The notes under the pieces: model-generated
The model's input: only the letters and a program-made list of their open reading frames with translations
Told to the model about the DNA's origin: nothing
Databases searched by the model: none
Shown: positions 21,667 through 33,809 of the stretch, piece by piece
Numbering within the stretch: position 1 is the first letter of the stretch
Layout: the number at the start of each line of letters is the position of its first letter
Program-made: the position numbers and the translations under genes
Assembly (NCBI GenBank): GCA_028554645.1
Contig: JAQOOI010000015.1
Location: forward strand, 62,001-126,000
Origin: Omphalotus guepiniiformis
Lineage: Eukaryota > Basidiomycota > Agaricomycetes > Agaricales > Omphalotaceae
Length of the DNA: 64,000 nucleotides
Direction of reading: 5' to 3'

Positions 21667-23192
21667 ATGAATACAACCATTTCTCAAGTTTCTCCCGTTA
21701 TTCTTCCTCAAGAGTTAGTGGATCAAATCATCGATCACCTATATGAAGATATACCGACGCTGTTGCAAACTTCCTTAGTATGCCACGCGTGGCTTCCTAC
21801 AAGTAGGATGCACATCTTTTCAAAAGTCACACTTGATCCGCCTCGATTTCGCGAAAGCTACGAGCTATGCGCAAGGAGGCCTCGATTACATGTGGCGCTG
21901 GAGAGTAATCCAGAGTTAGCGCATTACATTCATGATCTGAGGATCTGCGCTGGATCCCATTGTGCCGCTGCACCATTGGCCATCAGCACCTCCGCTACCG
22001 ATTCCTCCTCACCAGCGGCTCGATTGTCGTCGGACTGCTTAGTAGCAGAAAGTTGGATATTTACAGATAAAGGTCTTCCCGCCCTCCTTAAAATGTTGAC
22101 AAACCTTCATCGATTCGAGTTTACTTCGGACGGTCATCTACCTTGGGAAGAACTGCCTTTTACTCTCAGGGAGACTATCGAAGCTTTGTTTCATCTACCT
22201 AGCCTCGCGTATGTCCGCCTTCAGTCGTGGGATTTCGCGAATCTGGCTTGTTTCTCGTCGCTATTGAGCAACTGTTCGTCTAATCTGAAAGGTCTCTCGC
22301 TTTGGGGAATCATTCTGGGATGTGATGAGGATGATGCTGATGGGGTGTTGAGCAGCGAGTTTGCACCGGGAGATCAGCATACATCCGACGATGGTGGCGA
22401 AGACGAAAGCGAAGACGAAAGCGAAGATGAAGACGACGACCACGACGCTGATAGGTCTCCGGACGACCATGACTCGCCGGTCGTTGGTACGAGTGACTCT
22501 CGCCTCGAAACTTTAGCCCTGGACTACATAGAATGTAGATACTTGGCTCGGTGGCTTCTCACCCAAACCTCCACCATGAATATGACCTTCAACAACGTCC
22601 GTGAACTACGAATAGCGCACTCGAATGACTACTCCGTAGACTTCCTCTTCCGCGCCGTCGGTAACTCCCTCGAGCGTCTCCACATAAAACCCGGTCCTCT
22701 AGGATGTAAGCTATTTCCTTTTCCCTTCTGTGATTTAATACTGGATAGAACGTTCTGATAACAACATCTTCTGATCGTTTTTGTTACTTGCGTATCACAG
22801 TACGACCACTTGATCTCAGTCAAAACTCCGGTCTGCGCTCAATCTATTTGACTCTAGACGAAGATCTCGCTCTCGAGTGGGTGACAAATTTAATTTCTAG
22901 TATCCCGACACCCGATATTCTAGAGAGCGTAGCGATTGAGCTATTCATCGACCCAAAAAGGTTACAAGGATGGGCAGGCCTTGATAAAGTCTTATCAGGC
23001 TCAGTGTTCTGCGCTTTACGTCAAGTCAAAATCGGCATATTCGCTCATCCGACCCATGCAGAGTTTGTGAAGGTGCAGGAGGAGCTTAGTGGGCTGAAGA
23101 GTCGGGGCCCGGACCTACTTCGTATCTATCAGCTGGGCACGAAAAGGCAGAGGTTGTCGTCTGGCTTGACGCCAAGGGATAGGGGGCTATGA
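21667..23192 (+). CDS. F-box-like protein with acidic insert
   Basis: Two exons, 21667-22705 and 22801-23192 (476 aa). The start ATG gives MNTTISQVSPVILPQELVDQIIDHLYEDIPTLLQTSLVCHAW, a standard F-box-like N-terminus of Agaricomycete families. The central region contains leucine-rich segments (LAYVRLQSWDFANLACFSSLL) and a striking acidic low-complexity insert at about residues 225-275 (ESEDESEDEDDDHDAD). The C-terminal exon continues an LRR-like pattern (LRSIYLTLDEDLALEWV). It probably acts as an SCF substrate receptor; the target is unknown. An upstream in-frame ATG at 21547 lies inside what looks like a 5' UTR intron and was not chosen. Confidence 0.78.
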
Positions 23193-23378
23193 AGTGCGTA
23201 GTAGAGAGGCAATGATAGTATAGAGTATATAGCTCACTTGGCGTTAAGTATATAAAATAATTGATATTGCGTGTACATAGATTAAGATAGTCTACCGTGT
23301 CGAAGCTATGCCCGCAGGTAGCATGCGCGGTCTGCCATCATCATTATCATCATTCTCCTCATCAGCACCAAGAAGTCG

Positions 23379-25654
23379 TCATGCCAGCCCAGTCTGCGCG
23401 ATGTGTTGACGGATGATAGCTTCCCCAACTGAAGATACACGTTTGAGAAGGATCAAGACAGTTCCCATCATAGATGTGACGTACCATTGACTATAATGCT
23501 CTGTGTTGCTTTGATATCCTAATCGGTTTGACTGAGAGTCAGTACTAATGCAGTAAATAGAAGCAAAATCGCCACGAACAAGCATAGATGTAAAGTGCTG
23601 TATTCATCTCGGTGGTAAGTAATGAAACTGATCATCAACTTGAAAGAGATACGTACAACATATAGTGCACGTCCCGAGACATCCTTCTTTTTATGAACCT
23701 TTGTATATGCGCGTGAGATGTGATTTAATTTAATAAGACAAGATTCCGAGTACGACATACCTGCATAAAATGTGCTCGGAAGTAACTTGATACATCTTCG
23801 TATTTGTTCGGTCGATCGCCATAACTCGTGATACTGTGTGATGTGAGCATTCAGACACAGAGGACAAACCGGAGAGTCTAGACTCACTATTTCTGAACTC
23901 TTATACCAGCTTTGAGTTTTGTCCTGAGAAGGTCCGTCTGACGAATTGAAGTGAGAAACCCACGATATCGGTACACGGCGAAGACGGGACAGAGAGCAGG
24001 AGAACTCCACAAACCTTGTTCAGCATGAGAACCAGATGTGCCTTCTTTAGCAGTTTATTGGAGCATATGGCGGTAAATAGCTGTAAAGAGTCATCAATCC
24101 GATTCGTTCTTGGGTCCTCGTCGAGATACTGCAACGAGTTGCGATCAGCTGTTGAGATGCTGTCGAAGTAGTCACAGCAAGTCGACTCACCTGGTCAAAG
24201 GCTGATATGGGTGCTAAAAATATTATAGCCGTTGCTATAGAATGAATGAATTGTCAGTCGGACAAAGTAGGAGAGCATGATATCGATTACATACCATCTT
24301 CGAAGTAAGGTACCCAGGCGTGTCTCTGTAGGGACGAACGACCGCTATCAGAAGGTGTACACTGCAAGCAATTGGAACAATCACACCTGACCACGCTATT
24401 GCGCTGCATCAGCGATACTGAATCTGTGAAAGGGATAGAAGAAGCTTACCGCACCGCCCACATCATACAGCCTCCAATCATACAGCGTCCCACCCAAATT
24501 AATAGGGAATGAATGTTCTATCACTCCAAGTGTTTGGAGACGAACGTTCAGAACGTCGTCTGGGAATGAAGGAGATATTCAACGGCTATAAAATTTCCGT
24601 AGGACAATGAAACCTACCAAGATTAGGCAAATAGTCAGGCTCCGAGATGCGCCTGATATTATCTAGAAAGCTAGAGGGACACACAGTTCAGCCGCGATAA
24701 CACCGACAGACCCGTTTAGGCACGTACAATGGAGCTGATTCTTCTAGCTTCAGTTTTCTTTCCTGTATCAGTCGTTTAACGACGGAGTGTTGCCACAATA
24801 ACTCGATATCGTCCTGCGAAGCGTGCAGAGCTTTCGCGGCTAGACCGGCCACGACCTGAGGCTTTCCGTATCGTAAAGGGTCTGTGCTGTGCCAACTGCG
24901 GTTTGATGTTAAGAGGCCTTGCCATCCAGCACGCACGAAGACACCTGTAAGTCCTCTCGAAAGTGATACACCCCCAGATAGTTCCGTGGCTAAAGAGTCG
25001 TGTAAAGCGACAACTGGAAGTAATTTTGATCGTAGTTCAGAAATTTCCTCTCGTTCCTCATCCGAAACTTCGAGAATGGGGTCCGTTTGCTCAGGATCAT
25101 CGGGTGTACGAGCGAATTCGTAGTCTATCTCGTCCATAGTCATCTTCACTGCCTTGATGATGTTGAAATGAACAATGGGTTTCCATGACGGTTTCTCGTG
25201 GTCAAGAGTCTGTGAGGCATAGTAGTTCTGGAATTGTTTTTGGAGTGTGGATTTTCCTGAGGAAGTTTGAGCTGTAGGGTCATTGTGTACGAGACGCGAC
25301 AAGAATAATTACCCGACTCTGCTTGGCCAAGCAACATCACTGAGGACGTATTCTGAAAGTCAGAATTCCTTCAACAGCTTGGGAGAAACCGTCCCTCCTC
25401 ACCCTTCACCTGCTTCCTCTTAGCCTCCTTCTGTCTTTGAGACTCTTTCTGCAAGATGTAAGCGACGACACTCAAAACGAACAGACGACACCAACCTTGA
25501 GCTCTTCATCAATCAAGTTGCTAATTCTCTGCGCCTCTTCATCATAAAAGCGATTGGGCGGCAATAGCACGCCTGAAGCTTCTATCGACGGAGGTGCTGA
25601 AGACGAGCGCGTGTGACTCGCAGGATTCGAAGGGCCCATCATTGAGGTGGCCAT
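23379..25654 (-). CDS. Atypical heterotrimeric G-protein alpha subunit
   Basis: Sixteen exons (464 aa): 25654-25496, 25448-25410, 25352-25313, 25256-24728, 24670-24618, 24559-24450, 24395-24387, 24325-24295, 24234-24191, 24128-24015, 23937-23888, 23833-23761, 23698-23657, 23597-23580, 23518-23485 and 23428-23379. Motifs recovered across the joins are the P-loop GQAESGKST (about 75-83, Gly to Gln at the second position), G3 DVGGARGQRHAW (306-317), FLAPISAFDQ, G4 LNKTD and the helix-5 end TSMLDIKATQSIIVN with C-terminus IIRQHIAQTGLA. The catalytic Gln after DVGG is Ala310, so intrinsic GTP hydrolysis should be weak. As I recall, DVGGARGQRH also occurs in other basidiomycete G-alpha paralogues, so this may be a clade feature. 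Expected location is the inner plasma membrane, although no N-terminal myristoylation Gly is present. Exon 7 is 9 nt and exon 14 is 18 nt. Confidence 0.9.
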
Positions 25655-27505
25655 AGCTGGAATGGTAGGATTAGATGGTGGTAAAGCTGGAATTCGAAGT
25701 GGGATACATGACGAAAGGTGTGTTCAGTTATAAAGCCAACACCTGTCCGCTGATCATCAAGCTCTGATCTCCCCTACATACAAAGTCCTTCCATTCCGGT
25801 GATCTACAACGTGGCTATCGAGCTCTCGGACTTCTCGTCACATATCTTGAGCTCCAGACTCGACTCCATTTATATCTCTTATTGTTCATTGAAACATCCT
25901 ACTTACTGGTCTCGTGGAGAAGAGCTTGAATACGAGCTGAGATTCTTTAGATTCGTCCGAGTCTCAGTACTACAAGGTATCAATGGAGCCGGCGAGTAAT
26001 TTGATGTGTCGCCGTTATGTTGTAATGGCACTGGTTCTCTGGTTCCTGAGACTCATGAGAGGTTTGTACAGGGTTTGTAGATGCTAATTATATTGCACTG
26101 TATAGGTTCTAGATTCTGGGGCGTCGCTTCCCGCTTCGGCGTGATACATAGTCAAGCGCACTTGTGGAATGCCTCTATGAATGTAGAACGCTCTACTTAT
26201 GAATGGGACAATGTAGTCTTTTTAAATGGAAAGTACTCTTAGACTAACGCAGCTGCGTACATAGTGTATTACATACCATGTCCCACTGGCAACAACGGTG
26301 GCAATGTCATGAGCCATCAAATCTCCTAGAAAAACGGTTGCAGATGCCGCAAAAGAGAGCATAGACATTCTGCAGAGAACAAAGGCTGAGCCGGCGCTTC
26401 AGTTGCCGCCCGCCTCACAACTAGGCTGTGAGTTATCTTCGCGAATGCGAGTCAGGTCCTCATCAGGCTCAGTGCAAGGATTTACACTTCTCCGCGGGCA
26501 ACAAAGTTGCGTGATGTTCTGATGCGCAGAGTCGTAAATGCGCTAGTGTCTTTAGAACAGCATCCGGGGATCTCTGCGATACTGGGTAAATCTTGAAGTA
26601 TGAAATGAAGTAAGTTGGAGCAGCAATAGAATAGAAACTCATATCCATGCACTCAATTGTGTGTCCGATACCTCACCCTAGAGGATGCACTGGGATGACT
26701 CGGATGAGCTAATTGATCTGAATGTGTAAAGGAAAAGACGAACTTCACCCCAGACGGTGCACCGGGATGACTCTGATGAGCTGACTGACTTGAATGTGTA
26801 AAAGAGAAGACAAACTTTCTTTCATAGCTTTTTTGATGAACTTTAACTGAGTACATACCTTCTGAGAATCCCTGTCAAGATTTAACCTCCAAAATTGTTT
26901 TCGTGGTTTCTTGCAATGTTCCGCCCAGGTGCCGCCTGAGTGAAGGAACGCACGGAAGCTATGTGACATATGATATGTTCTCCTGTCGCTAAGCCCATGA
27001 ATCGGACTGACTGACTCTGACGGAGGTAAGTACAAGCTTGGAAGAATACCAATGGCGATATTGACTATACAACGAGAATTAAGTCAAAGCTTGATAGAGT
27101 AGTTTGATCCTATCGCTGCGTGAATAACGCGGACTACAGATCTATCGCAGACGAGCTTACTGAACTCCTTGAGACTCGAGATGGAAACCGGTCAAGCAAC
27201 CGTTACATTGCATCCATTCCCAGTTCAGCAAAATTCTTGAATATTATGTGCTGACGTGACCTCGAATGTGTTGCTCTAGTCCACGAATGTGCAAAGATGG
27301 CCTCATGAAATTGCAAAGAGAACGCATATAGTGAGGTGTGTATGTAAACAGCCAAAAAAGCTTCACGTGGTCCGTGGGAAGAAGATCAGAAAATTATCGA
27401 CGACTGCTGAGGACGTTCTGCTAAGGACCTTTCTCTCTGAGCGAGAGATCATCTCTCTCTAGCTTTCATTCATAACGCTCGTTCATACTTCAAAAGGGCA
27501 CCAAA
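25655..27505. other. Divergent intergenic region with a tandem duplication
   Basis: 1.85 kb between the G-alpha start (-) and the NOG1 start (+). It contains the 72-bp duplication at 26675-26818. Open frames on the minus strand over this repeat have no ATG-supported or family-supported gene model. Confidence 0.5.
26675..26818. repeat. 72-bp tandem duplication
   Basis: Two adjacent 72-bp units (26675-26746 and 26747-26818) share phrases such as gcac.gggatgactc.gatgagct and gaatgtgtaaa with scattered substitutions. Because the period is a multiple of three, every frame repeats as 24 codons; in minus frames this gives a KFVFSFTHS-type repeat, but no start or splice context makes it a convincing gene. 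Confidence 0.8.
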
Positions 27506-29972
27506 ATGTCTACAAGCGGCTTAAAAGCAATCGCACCAGTGCCCACGGCGGCTGATTTCTTGGACATTGTATTGTCCAAGACTCAAAGAAAGACCCCGAC
27601 TGTAAGCAGATCATTGTTATCGACTTTTCACTTGCTAAGAGGGACTTTATGCGATAGGTTATTCACAAAAACTTCAAGATTAGTCGGATAAGGAATTTCT
27701 ATATGAGAAAGGTCAAATTCACCCAAGATTCGTTCGATGAGAAGCTGGGAGCTATATTAACAGAATTCCCAATGCTAGATGTTGGTGTTTCCCTCTTATG
27801 ATTATCTTTCTTGACTGAGACTTGTTGTAGGACCTTCACCCTTTCCTCTCCTCGCTCATGAACGTACTTTACGACAAAAACCATTACAAACTTGCTCTTG
27901 GTCAGCTCAGAACGGCTAGACATCTAATTGACCAAGTATCAAAAGACTACGTCCGCCTACTCAAGTTTGGAGATAGTCTCTACCGATGCAAGCAGCTGAA
28001 GAAAGCCGCGCTTGGTCGGTAAGTCGCCTTTTCTTCCTCTGACAGATTTAGACGCTCACCTATGCGCATACATCCAGTATGGCGACCATTATGCGCCGAC
28101 AAAAAGACCCACTTGCTTACCTTGAGCAAGTCCGACAACACATCTCCCGTCTTCCTGCTATCGACCCCAATACACGGACCCTCCTCATCTGCGGATACCC
28201 CAACGTCGGGAAATCCTCGTTCATTAACAAGGTCACTCGTGCCGATGTCGACGTCCAACCATATGCGTTCACAACCAAATCGCTATTCGTAGGGCATCTG
28301 GATTACAAGTATCTGCGGTGGCAGGTCATTGATACTCCCGGTATATTGGACCATCCCTTGGAAGACATGAACACGATTGAGATGCAGAGTATCACTGCTC
28401 TCGCCCATCTCAAAAGTTGTGTGCTTTATTTCATGGATCTTAGTGAACAGTGTGGATACACTGTTGAAGCTCAGGTACATTCGCAAAATTTCTTTGAAAT
28501 GCTGTGCAGTCACTGATGATTTATGGACCAGTGCAAACTATTCCACTCCATCAAACCGCTCTTTGCAGGCAAACCCACCTTGCTTGTAATCAATAAAATC
28601 GACGTTACCCGCCTTGAGGACCTCCATCCTGATACCCGTGCTCTCGTCCAGGAGATAATCGATTCTGAGGGGGTACAGTGCGTGCAAGTATCGTGCTACT
28701 CCGAAGAGGGTGTCATGGACCTTAAAAACAAAGCTTGTGATGCGCTTCTTGCTGCTCGAGTCGAGAACAAGCTTAAAGGTAGCAAGATCAACACCGTGAT
28801 CAACAGGATACATGTCGCGCAACCGAAAGCCCGAGATGAAGTAGTCCGGGCACCTTTTATACCTGATGTTGTGAAGGAGAAGAAAAAATACGACAAGGAA
28901 GATCCTAATAGGAAGAAGTTGTTGCGAGATATTGAGTTGGAGGAGGGTGGTGCAGGCGTGTTCAATATCAATATGAAGCGTGAGTTACCATTTTCTTTTC
29001 GTGTCTCTGCTTTGGGCTGATGTAAATTTATATTCTTAGAGGACTACTTACTTGCCAACCCTGAATGGAAAATGGATATCATACCTGAAATCATGGACGG
29101 CAAGAACATTGCCGACTTTATTGATCCTGATATTGCTGAGAAACTCGAAGCTCTCGAAAGAGAGGAAGAGAAGCTCCAAGCTGAAGGATTTTACGAAAGC
29201 GATGAAGAAATCGTCAGTTCTTCCCGCTTCTTCCTTTCTTATTTGGAATACTGAACCGTGTTCCCATAGTTTGACTCGGACGACGAACGCGAAGCCCAAG
29301 AAGCCCGCGTCGCTCTTCATCACAAGATCAAATCTCAGAGCATCAAAAAATCCAAGAAGAACCAGGCTCGGTTACCGCGTACTGCAGGCCTGCGCACATT
29401 GACAGAGCTCACGGAAGAGATGACGAAAGCGGGCTTGGATCCTAGCCGGATACAGGAGCGAGCGGAGATGTTGGCTAAAGTACAAGGCCAGAAGCGGAAA
29501 CGAAATGGTGAGGATGGGGATGTTGAGATGGAGGATGCTGAGGACGGGGATGAAGATGCTGAGGGTTGGATGGACGTTGATGGCGAGGAAGCACCGCAGC
29601 TGAAGAGAGTGAAGGGTAACTCGGGTGCTGTCGTAAGCAACAAGCGGCAACCAAGAACTAACAGACAGTTGATGGGTATGCGAGATGAGGGGGTTCGTAT
29701 TTTATCTTTCTGCTGTTTGAATCATAATTTAAACTGATGAACCCGTCTTGTCTCCTCTAGCAAGCGTCCAAGGCCATCCAGCTACGGAACCTTGGCCAGC
29801 GTCCTCGCAACATGCTTGCGAAAGCTGGAGAAGGAGATCGTGCTATCAAAACTAAAATGGTACGTTAAGAACCTCATCGTCTAGATCTCAAAGACTGATT
29901 GTTTTTCTATTTGTACAGCCGAAACATCTATTCGCAGGGAAGAGGAAGGCTGGGAAGACCAGCAGGAGATAA
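27506..29972 (+). CDS. NOG1: Nucleolar GTP-binding protein NOG1
   Basis: Essential GTPase of 60S ribosomal subunit maturation that binds pre-60S particles in the nucleolus. Nine exons: 27506-27601, 27658-27780, 27831-28018, 28078-28474, 28532-28979, 29040-29212, 29270-29692, 29761-29859 and 29919-29972 (666 aa). The N-terminal NOG1 domain ([40 protein letters not shown]) precedes the GTPase core: G1 [10 protein letters not shown]2 region [14 protein letters not shown]3 [10 protein letters not shown]4 NKID. The C-terminal part has [20 protein letters not shown], an acidic stretch and the basic tail [17 protein letters not shown]. The length agrees with yeast and human orthologues. The second intron uses a GTTGGT donor. 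Confidence 0.95.
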
Positions 29973-30447
29973 TGTATCTTCTCGCTTCATGTATCTGTGT
30001 ATCTGTTTTCTATTCCCATCTACCTATGTCGTGATATGAGTTTCGCTTTAGAAGGACATGAGTAGTTGTTCTCAGAGGCCACGTATATATGCTGGGGCGA
30101 TGTTAGTCGCCGTTCACAATGAGGTTTGCTCCACTTGCACAACAACATTGTTGCATTAAAATCCTCATACACGCTTCACTACCGGATTATTGGGTCAGAA
30201 AAGTCAGAGTATTCGATCCGAGCCCTCGAAGTTTGTTTGTCTACTGGCTTCTAGATATGCACGGCTGATGAAAGTGGACGTAGTCGGCCTCTGGCTTGTG
30301 AGGATCATAAGAGCGAGTCCCTGGGCCCCAAAATCTGATATCAAAATATAAAACTTCTATACCATCGGCGTCGTCAATTTACAATTCGTGTCACTATCAA
30401 CTAGTGTAATATACGTATGCGTACTTAGTAGGAAAGTCCTCTCAAGT
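29973..30447. other. Convergent spacer between NOG1 and Hsp110
   Basis: 3' flanks of the two convergent genes. No other feature is seen. Confidence 0.5.
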
Positions 30448-33041
30448 CTAATCTACATCCATCTCAGAAGGGCCAGGCGCTTCCTTTGGCTCCTCCTTTG
30501 GTGCTTCCTCGCCTTTAGCCTCAGCGTTCTCCTTCGGTGTCTGAGTACCAGACCCAGTAGGCGTAGGAATAACAGGTGGCTTCGGCTTCGGCCTAGTCAA
30601 AATCGGAGTAGCAAAGTAAATCACCTCATCCCTCTTCTTCGAAATCTCCGCCGTCGTCAGAACCGGATTGACATTCTTCGGCCGCTCAGTCTGCCTGACG
30701 ATCTGATCTTCAAGCCATTTCTGTACAGTCGCGACCTTCTCAACGACAGACTGCTTGTCTTTCTCGTCAATGTGGGAGAATTTCTCCTCGCCGGATGTAG
30801 CTTGGGACATGTAGTTGTTGAGCGTCTCACGGAGCTGACTGATGGAGCGCTGACGCTCCTCGCTTTCGCGCCAACGGAAAGTAATGGGGTCACCGAGAGC
30901 GTGAAGTGCTTCGATGCGGGAGACGTAGGCAGATTTGCTGGCGTCTTCACCCTCCTCAGTATAGAGCCAGTCCTCAGCTTCCTGAAGAGCATTAATGAGA
31001 GCAGATTTCTCCTCTGGGGTGACGAAAGGCGCGTAGCGATCATCTAGTTTGCCTCGAGTATCGTAGACATACTCTTCCAGAGCGTTCTTGCGGTCCTAAG
31101 AAAACAAAAAACATCAATGTCAGAAGTAACAGGGATGTATGAATCTACCACACGCACCTCCGTGTCCATGACAAGTTTGTCACTTGCATGCATCGAGTTT
31201 TCTTGCTCTTTCAAGCTCTCGACGATACTCTTGTCAAGCGACGAAGCACTAGCAACGAACTTGATCTCATTCTTCTTTACAATTCGCTTCTTTTTTGGTG
31301 CAGCAGTACCATCCTGCCCATCTACATCCATTGGCTGCTCCTCCTTCTCCTCGACTTGCTCGGTATAAGCAGCCTCGAACGACATGATGCCATGTCCGTT
31401 GAGACGTGTCTTGAGTTTGACGATAGCAGGGTCGCCGCTGGCCTCCAAAGGAACCTCCTTCGCACTGAATTTCCCAATCCAGGGGTTTATACCACCAGGT
31501 AACTTGGCGGGCTCCGCGTAAACAGCCTCTATCTCGAATGGCTCCTTGCGGTAGAAGGAGAGAATCTTGGTGGACGGGATGGGGTTACCATGGTTGAAGA
31601 CAACTAGCTCAGTATCCTCTTCGGGATCAGTGGGGGTAGGAGCCCACTGAGCCTTGATCGGGTACTGAGAAATATCGTGAACTTGGAAATCACGTACACG
31701 GAAGACAGGCGAGAGCATAGCACAAGAGAACGTAGCGCCACGAGCGACGGCCTCATCCTGGTTGAGAGTAGTGGAGAGGGTTTTGTTGGGAAAGATGCTT
31801 TGGATGCGTGCGCGGACAGCGGGGATACGCGTCGAGCCACCAATGAGCTCGATCGCGTCAATTTCATCAATGCTCAAACCAGAGTCGGCGAGGGCCTGCT
31901 GGATGGGAGCACCGATGCGAGAAAGCTCATCAGCGATAAGCTCTTCAAGCTCCTCCCGGGTAAGCTTTGAGGAGGCGTCAATGTCGTTCACAATAGACTC
32001 AACGCTAAGCGGTGCCTCTGCATTGGCTGATAAAACTTTTTTCAAACGCTCACAGCCAGCAGTAAGACGGAAAGTAGCCTTGGGGTTGGACATGACGTCG
32101 ATCTTGTATTTAGTCTTGAATTCCTCAGAGAAATGTCGGACGAGGGCATAGTCAATATCCCGACCTCCGAGACTGCGGTCATACGCGGCACTCTTTACGG
32201 TGAGCTGACCTTTGGAGAAGGCGACAACGGCAACAGACAAGCTAGAGTGACCGACATCGATGAACACAACGTGTCTGGGATTTTCTGCTTCTGGGAGATC
32301 AGACTTGGTAATACCATATCCGAGAGCAGCCGCGGTGGTGTCATTGATAAGACGAAGAACGTTCAAGCCAGCGACTGCAGCGGCATCGAGAATGGCTCTT
32401 CGTTGAACATCGGTAAACCATCCAGGAACAGCAATGACAATGTCGGAAACGCCAGTCTTGAGTTCATTGCTTGCGATATCCCTGAGCTTACCCAGATACA
32501 TCGCAACAAGTTGTGTTGAGGAGTATTTCTGCTTCTCTCCACGATATAATACCTAACATAGCCATGATGAGTGAATGAAGACGGGAGGATGGAAATTTAT
32601 AAGTAAATACCTCTACGCCAACTGTTCCTTGCACATCAACCAGAGTAGCATTGAGGAACTTTTTCTCGATCTGCTGAACATCTGGATCATTCAGCGTCCT
32701 CCCTGCTAGCCGCTTCAGACTTCCGACAGTGTTCTTGAAGTTGGACGTTTCTTGTGTTTTAGCGGACTCTCCGATAGCTCGCTGTTTTGGTCCAAATGCT
32801 ACCAGAGATCTACACCTTGAATCAGCAATAAAAATCGCATTGCGATAGCACAAGAACGTACGGAGTAGCGCGATTGGAAACTTCATTAGTGATAATATCT
32901 ATTCCTCGGTGCCTTGCAACACCGATCTAAAGCGAAAGAAAAAAATCAAGGAAGAAGAGGTCAACATCTAACGGCGTATCAAAAGAGATGTATACCGATT
33001 TTACTGTGTAGAGTACCGAAGTCAACACCAACGACGGCCAT
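30448..33041 (-). CDS. Hsp110-family chaperone (Sse1/Pss1-like)
   Basis: Cytosolic nucleotide-exchange factor for Hsp70 and holdase. Five exons: 33041-33000, 32926-32862, 32809-32611, 32552-31158 and 31095-30448 (782 aa). The sequence has the divergent Hsp70 ATPase start MAVVGVDFGTLHSK-IGVARHRGIDIITNEVSN, then VPGWFTDVQRRAILDAA, RLINDTTAAALGYGI, FIDVGHSSLSVAVVAF, ELIGGSTRIPAV and an Hsp110-type substrate domain with the acidic KEEQPMDVDGQDG insert and C-terminal EMDVD. Exon 1 can be joined in frame only by an intron running from ATCGGT to CTTTAG (32999-32927). The ends lie in a 6-nt repeat (atcggt) and no GT-AG choice keeps the frame. All other introns are GT-AG. Confidence 0.93.
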
Positions 33042-33700
33042 GTCGTGAAGAAGATAAGAAGTAGTGGATAGGAATTAGAAGAGATGATGAGGGGATATGT
33101 AGCAGAAAGAAATTCTACGAAGGTTGGGGCTTGAAGTGAAGTTTTCGTGATTCCCGATTTGGAAGTGACTGCCGCGCTGATCGATCCTTCTCCGGCATTC
33201 TCGAGCTTTCCATCCTCTTCCTTGCATGCTACACGTCTTTTGCGCGAGTTTCAAGCGTGTATCGATGAAATCGAGTAATGAGTTTACTTGGACTTGATGC
33301 ACTGAACGTGTTTTGGGCACCGAATTGGGTTGGAGGGAAGGTAAGCTGAGATATGCTCAGAGTTGCAAGCTAGCTTTAGAGCTCTTTTTGTGAAGCAGCA
33401 GAAAGAGTGGCGTTGCGGCATATATCTGCTCACTACGTTAATCGTACAGCTAACCAGTTGAAGTAAACGAAATTTGTATACGGTATTTCTCAACTTTTAC
33501 GGTTTTCCTCGGTGGTGGAATATGGAGCTGCATATTGGTGTCTTGGACACCCAAAGCCGACTTGAATCAGAATCCTAGATGTTCGCTGGTCCCTTGAAAC
33601 ACTTGTACTAGTACCGTGGTGGCTTGAGAAGATGAATACTACATATGTAGGTGCGGCAAGAGCCTGTCGAATAAACGGTCAAAATTTATCAAAAACAACT
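33042..33700. other. Promoter region of Hsp110
   Basis: Upstream of the Hsp110 start and before tRNA-Thr. Stretches such as gaaattctacgaag near 33109 resemble degenerate heat-shock elements but do not match the full nGAAnnTTCn pattern. No gene is seen. Confidence 0.4.
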
Positions 33701-33809
33701 TGCCCTCTGGCTGGATTGAACAACCGACCTCACCATTGACTGGTTACGTAATGATTACGTAATTCATAGCCGCTACGAGTGGCGCGCTCTACCACTGAGC
33801 TAAGGGGGC
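33701..33809 (-). tRNA. tRNA-Thr (CGT) with a 37-nt intron
   Basis: Minus strand: acceptor GCCCCCT/AGAGGGC (one mismatch), T8-A9, D arm GCTC-AGTGGTA-GAGC, anticodon stem CGCCA/TGGTG, loop CT-CGT-A..A, variable loop AGGTC, T arm GGTTG-TTCAATC-CAGCC, discriminator A. Anticodon CGT reads ACG. A 37-nt intron after position 37 contains two TTACGTAA palindromes that could pair. The intron-less length is 72 nt. Confidence 0.82.

Noticed and set aside
22390..22450. Acidic repeat in the second F-box-like gene as a separate tandem-repeat element
   Set aside because: It is an in-frame low-complexity insert inside a well-supported coding exon.
26653..27035. Minus frames over the 72-bp repeat as a repeat-containing protein
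   Set aside because: No conserved family and no splice-supported model; the repeat alone accounts for the peptide repeat.
33100..33130. Heat-shock element upstream of Hsp110
   Set aside because: The gaaattctacgaag phrase does not satisfy the alternating nGAAn/nTTCn pattern.
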